Source: JAGVPT01 sp963772165
GTDB lineage: Bacteria; Bacteroidota; Ignavibacteria; UBA10030; UBA8401
Length of the DNA: 64,000 nucleotides
Assembly (NCBI GenBank): GCA_963772165.1
Contig: CAVYWA010000005.1
Location: forward strand, 620,001-684,000
Direction of reading: 5' to 3'
Part shown: positions 61,759-64,000 of the stretch, piece after piece
Position numbering within the stretch: position 1 is the stretch's first letter
How the letters are laid out: every line of letters begins with the position of its first letter
Made by a program: the position numbers and the translations under genes
Notes under the pieces: generated by a model
Database searches by the model: none
What the model was told of the DNA's origin: nothing
Seen by the model: the letters and a program-made list of their open reading frames with translations, nothing else

Positions 61759-63957
61759 CTACAAATTCGTGAAAATAAAATTCGTCATGAGTGTATAAAG
61801 ATTGAGGCGCGTCACGCCCCCGTAAATGCCGTGATTTTTATCCGGGTAGAACATGGTCGAAAACTGCTTGTTTGCCTTTTCCAGCGCCGACACAAAATTC
61901 GCCGTATTTTGGAAATGGACATTATCGTCGCTTGTGCCGTGGACGATCAGAAACTTTCCTTTCAGTTTCGAGGCATGAGTGATCGGAGAACTCTCCACGT
62001 ACCCAACCGGGTTATTTTGTGGAGTGCCCATATAACGTTCGGTGTAGATATTATCGTAATATCTCCAACTCGTGACCGGGGCAACGGCAATCGCCGTTTT
62101 AAAATAGTCTGCCCCGTTTAAAATTACCATGCTTGTGAGATAGCCGCCATAGCTCCAGCCCCAGATGCCAATTCTGTTTTTGTCGACGTACGGCAGGGAC
62201 GAGAGATATTTAGCTCCCTCGACTTGATCGTTCACCTCCCACTTGCCCAAGTTTCTATAGCCTGCGGTTTTGAACGCCTTGCCGCGCGCTCCGGTTCCGC
62301 GGTTGTCCACCATGAAGATCAAATATCCGTGTTGACCGAGATATGTATACCATAATACCTCCGACGTTCTTTCCCACATATTAAGGACGACCTGAGAACC
62401 CGGTCCTCCATAGGTATAGACGAGAACAGGATATTTTTTTGTCGAATCGAAGTCTGCGGGTTTTAGAATCGATGCATTCAGTTGAACTCCGTCCGTCGTT
62501 GTGAAAGAAAGAAATGTGGTTTTTCCTAATTGAATATCGCGAAGTGCCGGATCGGCGTTTTCCTCAATTACGGAAAGAGTTTTTCCATCGTTATTGACAA
62601 GGGCAATTTTGGGGGGAGTGGCAATGTTTGAATACGTATCGAGAAAATATTGGCGTGAAGGTGAAAAATTTGCAGCATGTGTTCCAGGAGTCGTTGTCAA
62701 CCGGCGTTTGTTCTTTCCATCCAACTGAATTCTATAAATCTGTCTTTCAAGAGGGGAAACTTCTGTCGACGAATAATACACATCACCGCCTTTTTCATCG
62801 ACACCATAAAATGATTCCACCTCCCACTTCCCCTTCGTAATTTGGTTGAGAAGCGTTCCGTCGTTTTTGTAGAGATAAAGATGCCGATAACCGTCCCGTT
62901 CGGACGGCCATATGAAATCTCCATTTTTCAGGAATGTAAGATCGTTGGTGACTTCAACCCATTTGTCATCCGTTTCTTTCAACACAGTCCGAGTTGTTCC
63001 CGTGGAAATGTCGGCATACAAAAGCTCAAGAATGTTTTGTCCTCGGTTCATCCGTTGTATTGACAAAACTGCCGGGTCAAGGGTCCATTGCATTCTTGGA
63101 ATATAGATATCGTCGTTTGTGCCAAGGTCCATCCATTGCGTGGAGGAAGTTTGGATGTCCACGACGCCAATCTTGACAATCGAATTGGGGTCCCCGGCTT
63201 TTGGATAACGCATGGGGATCAACTCCAGATGCAGGGAATCCCATTCGGTCAGCGTATATTCGGGAACTCGATTTTCATCCAGGCGCCAAAACGCAATATG
63301 TTTGCTGTCCGGCGACCATTGCCAGCCGTCAGAAATTTCGAACTCCTCTTCGTACACCCAATCGAATTTTCCGTTAATGATGTGTTCCGCTCCGTCCGTT
63401 GTTAATTGATGTTCAACTCCGGATGCGATATCGATAGTATAGATATTATTGTTGCGAACAAAGCCGACAAATCTTCCATCCGGCGAAAATTTTACGTTAT
63501 ACTGGGGTTCGGTCACGTTGGTGAACCGGCGGAATGCTTTTGACGTGACATCGTATAGAAAAATATTTCCCGCCGGCGTAAGGCGGGAGAGGTATTCCCT
63601 TTCCGGGGGAGCGGAAATAAATAGAATTTGTTTTTCATCCGGCGACCATTGATATGTCGTGAAGCGGAACGGCGGGTCGTTCTGGTTGAACTTCAGAGCG
63701 GCAGTGCTCAGGAGCAGCCTGCTCGTTTTTTCTTTCACCCCAAAAACAAATATGTTCGTCGCTTTTGCACTTGTGTCTCTCTCATAGTATGAATAGTGCG
63801 ATCCATCCTTCAGCCAATGGACCCCACTTACCGTTTTCCCGATGAACTTGGATGAGTTGAAGATGTCATCGAGGGTCAACCCATTCTTTTGAGTTTGTGC
63901 AAGGGCTAAAAAACCGAATAGACAAAGCAGAAAAAATATTTTGAACGAAGCGCGCAT
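61759..63957 (-). CDS. Secreted dipeptidyl peptidase IV-type serine peptidase (S9)
   Basis: 732 residues from MRASFKIFFLLCLFGFLALA at 63957, preceded by GAGGA; ATGs further upstream lack a ribosome-binding site. Signal peptide, beta-propeller N-terminal domain (DWVYEEEFEISDGWQWSPD holds the Glu-Glu pair that binds the substrate amino terminus in DPP-IV), and an alpha/beta-hydrolase domain with Ser in GIWGWSYGGYLTSM (about 601), Asp in VHGTSDDNVHFQN and His in DKNHGIYGG. It removes N-terminal dipeptides, usually Xaa-Pro, from peptides in the periplasm. Confidence 0.95.
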   Translation of the reverse strand: MRASFKIFFLLCLFGFLALAQTQKNGLTLDDIFNSSKFIGKTVSGVHWLKDGSHYSYYERDTSAKATNIFVFGVKEKTSRLLLSTAALKFNQNDPPFRFTTYQWSPDEKQILFISAPPEREYLSRLTPAGNIFLYDVTSKAFRRFTNVTEPQYNVKFSPDGRFVGFVRNNNIYTIDIASGVEHQLTTDGAEHIINGKFDWVYEEEFEISDGWQWSPDSKHIAFWRLDENRVPEYTLTEWDSLHLELIPMRYPKAGDPNSIVKIGVVDIQTSSTQWMDLGTNDDIYIPRMQWTLDPAVLSIQRMNRGQNILELLYADISTGTTRTVLKETDDKWVEVTNDLTFLKNGDFIWPSERDGYRHLYLYKNDGTLLNQITKGKWEVESFYGVDEKGGDVYYSSTEVSPLERQIYRIQLDGKNKRRLTTTPGTHAANFSPSRQYFLDTYSNIATPPKIALVNNDGKTLSVIEENADPALRDIQLGKTTFLSFTTTDGVQLNASILKPADFDSTKKYPVLVYTYGGPGSQVVLNMWERTSEVLWYTYLGQHGYLIFMVDNRGTGARGKAFKTAGYRNLGKWEVNDQVEGAKYLSSLPYVDKNRIGIWGWSYGGYLTSMVILNGADYFKTAIAVAPVTSWRYYDNIYTERYMGTPQNNPVGYVESSPITHASKLKGKFLIVHGTSDDNVHFQNTANFVSALEKANKQFSTMFYPDKNHGIYGGVTRLNLYTLMTNFIFTNL

Positions 63958-64000
63958 AGCATTCCTCATAGAATAAATCATTTTTAGCAATTTGATTGAT

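Overview
The window is a chromosomal, housekeeping-rich segment of a Gram-negative bacterium. Its outer-membrane barrels, a subtilase with a type IX secretion-type C-terminal sorting domain, a DPP-IV-type peptidase, RNase Y, zinc-type PheS and a tRNA without encoded CCA point to the Bacteroidota/Chlorobiota/Ignavibacteria lineage. That placement is an inference from gene content; no 16S gene is present. All but two protein genes (tyrosine phenol-lyase at 15943 and a small zinc-motif membrane protein at 20905) lie on the minus strand, so operons read from high to low coordinates.

Layout, in the direction of transcription. 63957-61759: secreted dipeptidyl peptidase, then an untranslated region with a palindrome-rich repeat and a terminator-bearing leader. 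61228-53794: translation and division block thrS-infC-rpmI-rplT, terminator, pheS-pheT, a ZapB-like coiled coil and zapA; then a structured RNA (6S candidate), rny, coaE and argD. 49914-41791: a small porin-like protein with a near-perfect promoter, nadB, purF and a 1450-residue subtilase. 41787-33515: pgsA, ftsY, mutL, methylmalonyl-CoA mutase large subunit, a UbiA-type prenyltransferase, DUF362 and a DMT transporter. 33483-28149: acyP, ispF, DedA, PAP2, lnt, threonine aldolase, thioesterase. 28142-20280: trpE, trpG, LOG-family protein, polX, LiaF-like protein, an unrecognised gene, nth, HD-domain protein. 20202-17387: a complete sulfur-carrier cysteine pathway (cysM, JAMM peptidase, CysO-like carrier, MoeZ-like activator). 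17328-11907: tyrosine phenol-lyase divergent from glycolate-oxidase-type glcD/glcF, then a glycosylasparaginase. 11662-7935: tRNA-Leu(CAA) and a giant outer-membrane protein. 7813-1: the conserved rimP-nusA-infB-rbfA-truB-ribF-rpsO-pnp operon, with pnp cut by the window edge.

Three points matter for the reader. First, several conserved genes (rimP, glcF, glcD, moeZ, thrS, perhaps the start of the giant outer-membrane gene) are broken by single-base length changes in short homopolymers. Because thrS and rimP are expected to be essential or nearly so, these look like sequence errors rather than pseudogenes, and I annotate the genes at full length. Second, intrinsic terminators sit only 14-25 bases before the start codons of rimP, thrS, pheS and nadB; for rimP and thrS a good promoter lies upstream of the terminator, which suggests transcription attenuation of translation-machinery operons. 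Third, promoters of the form TTGnnn-17-TAtatT recur at many gene starts, giving a usable consensus for this genome.
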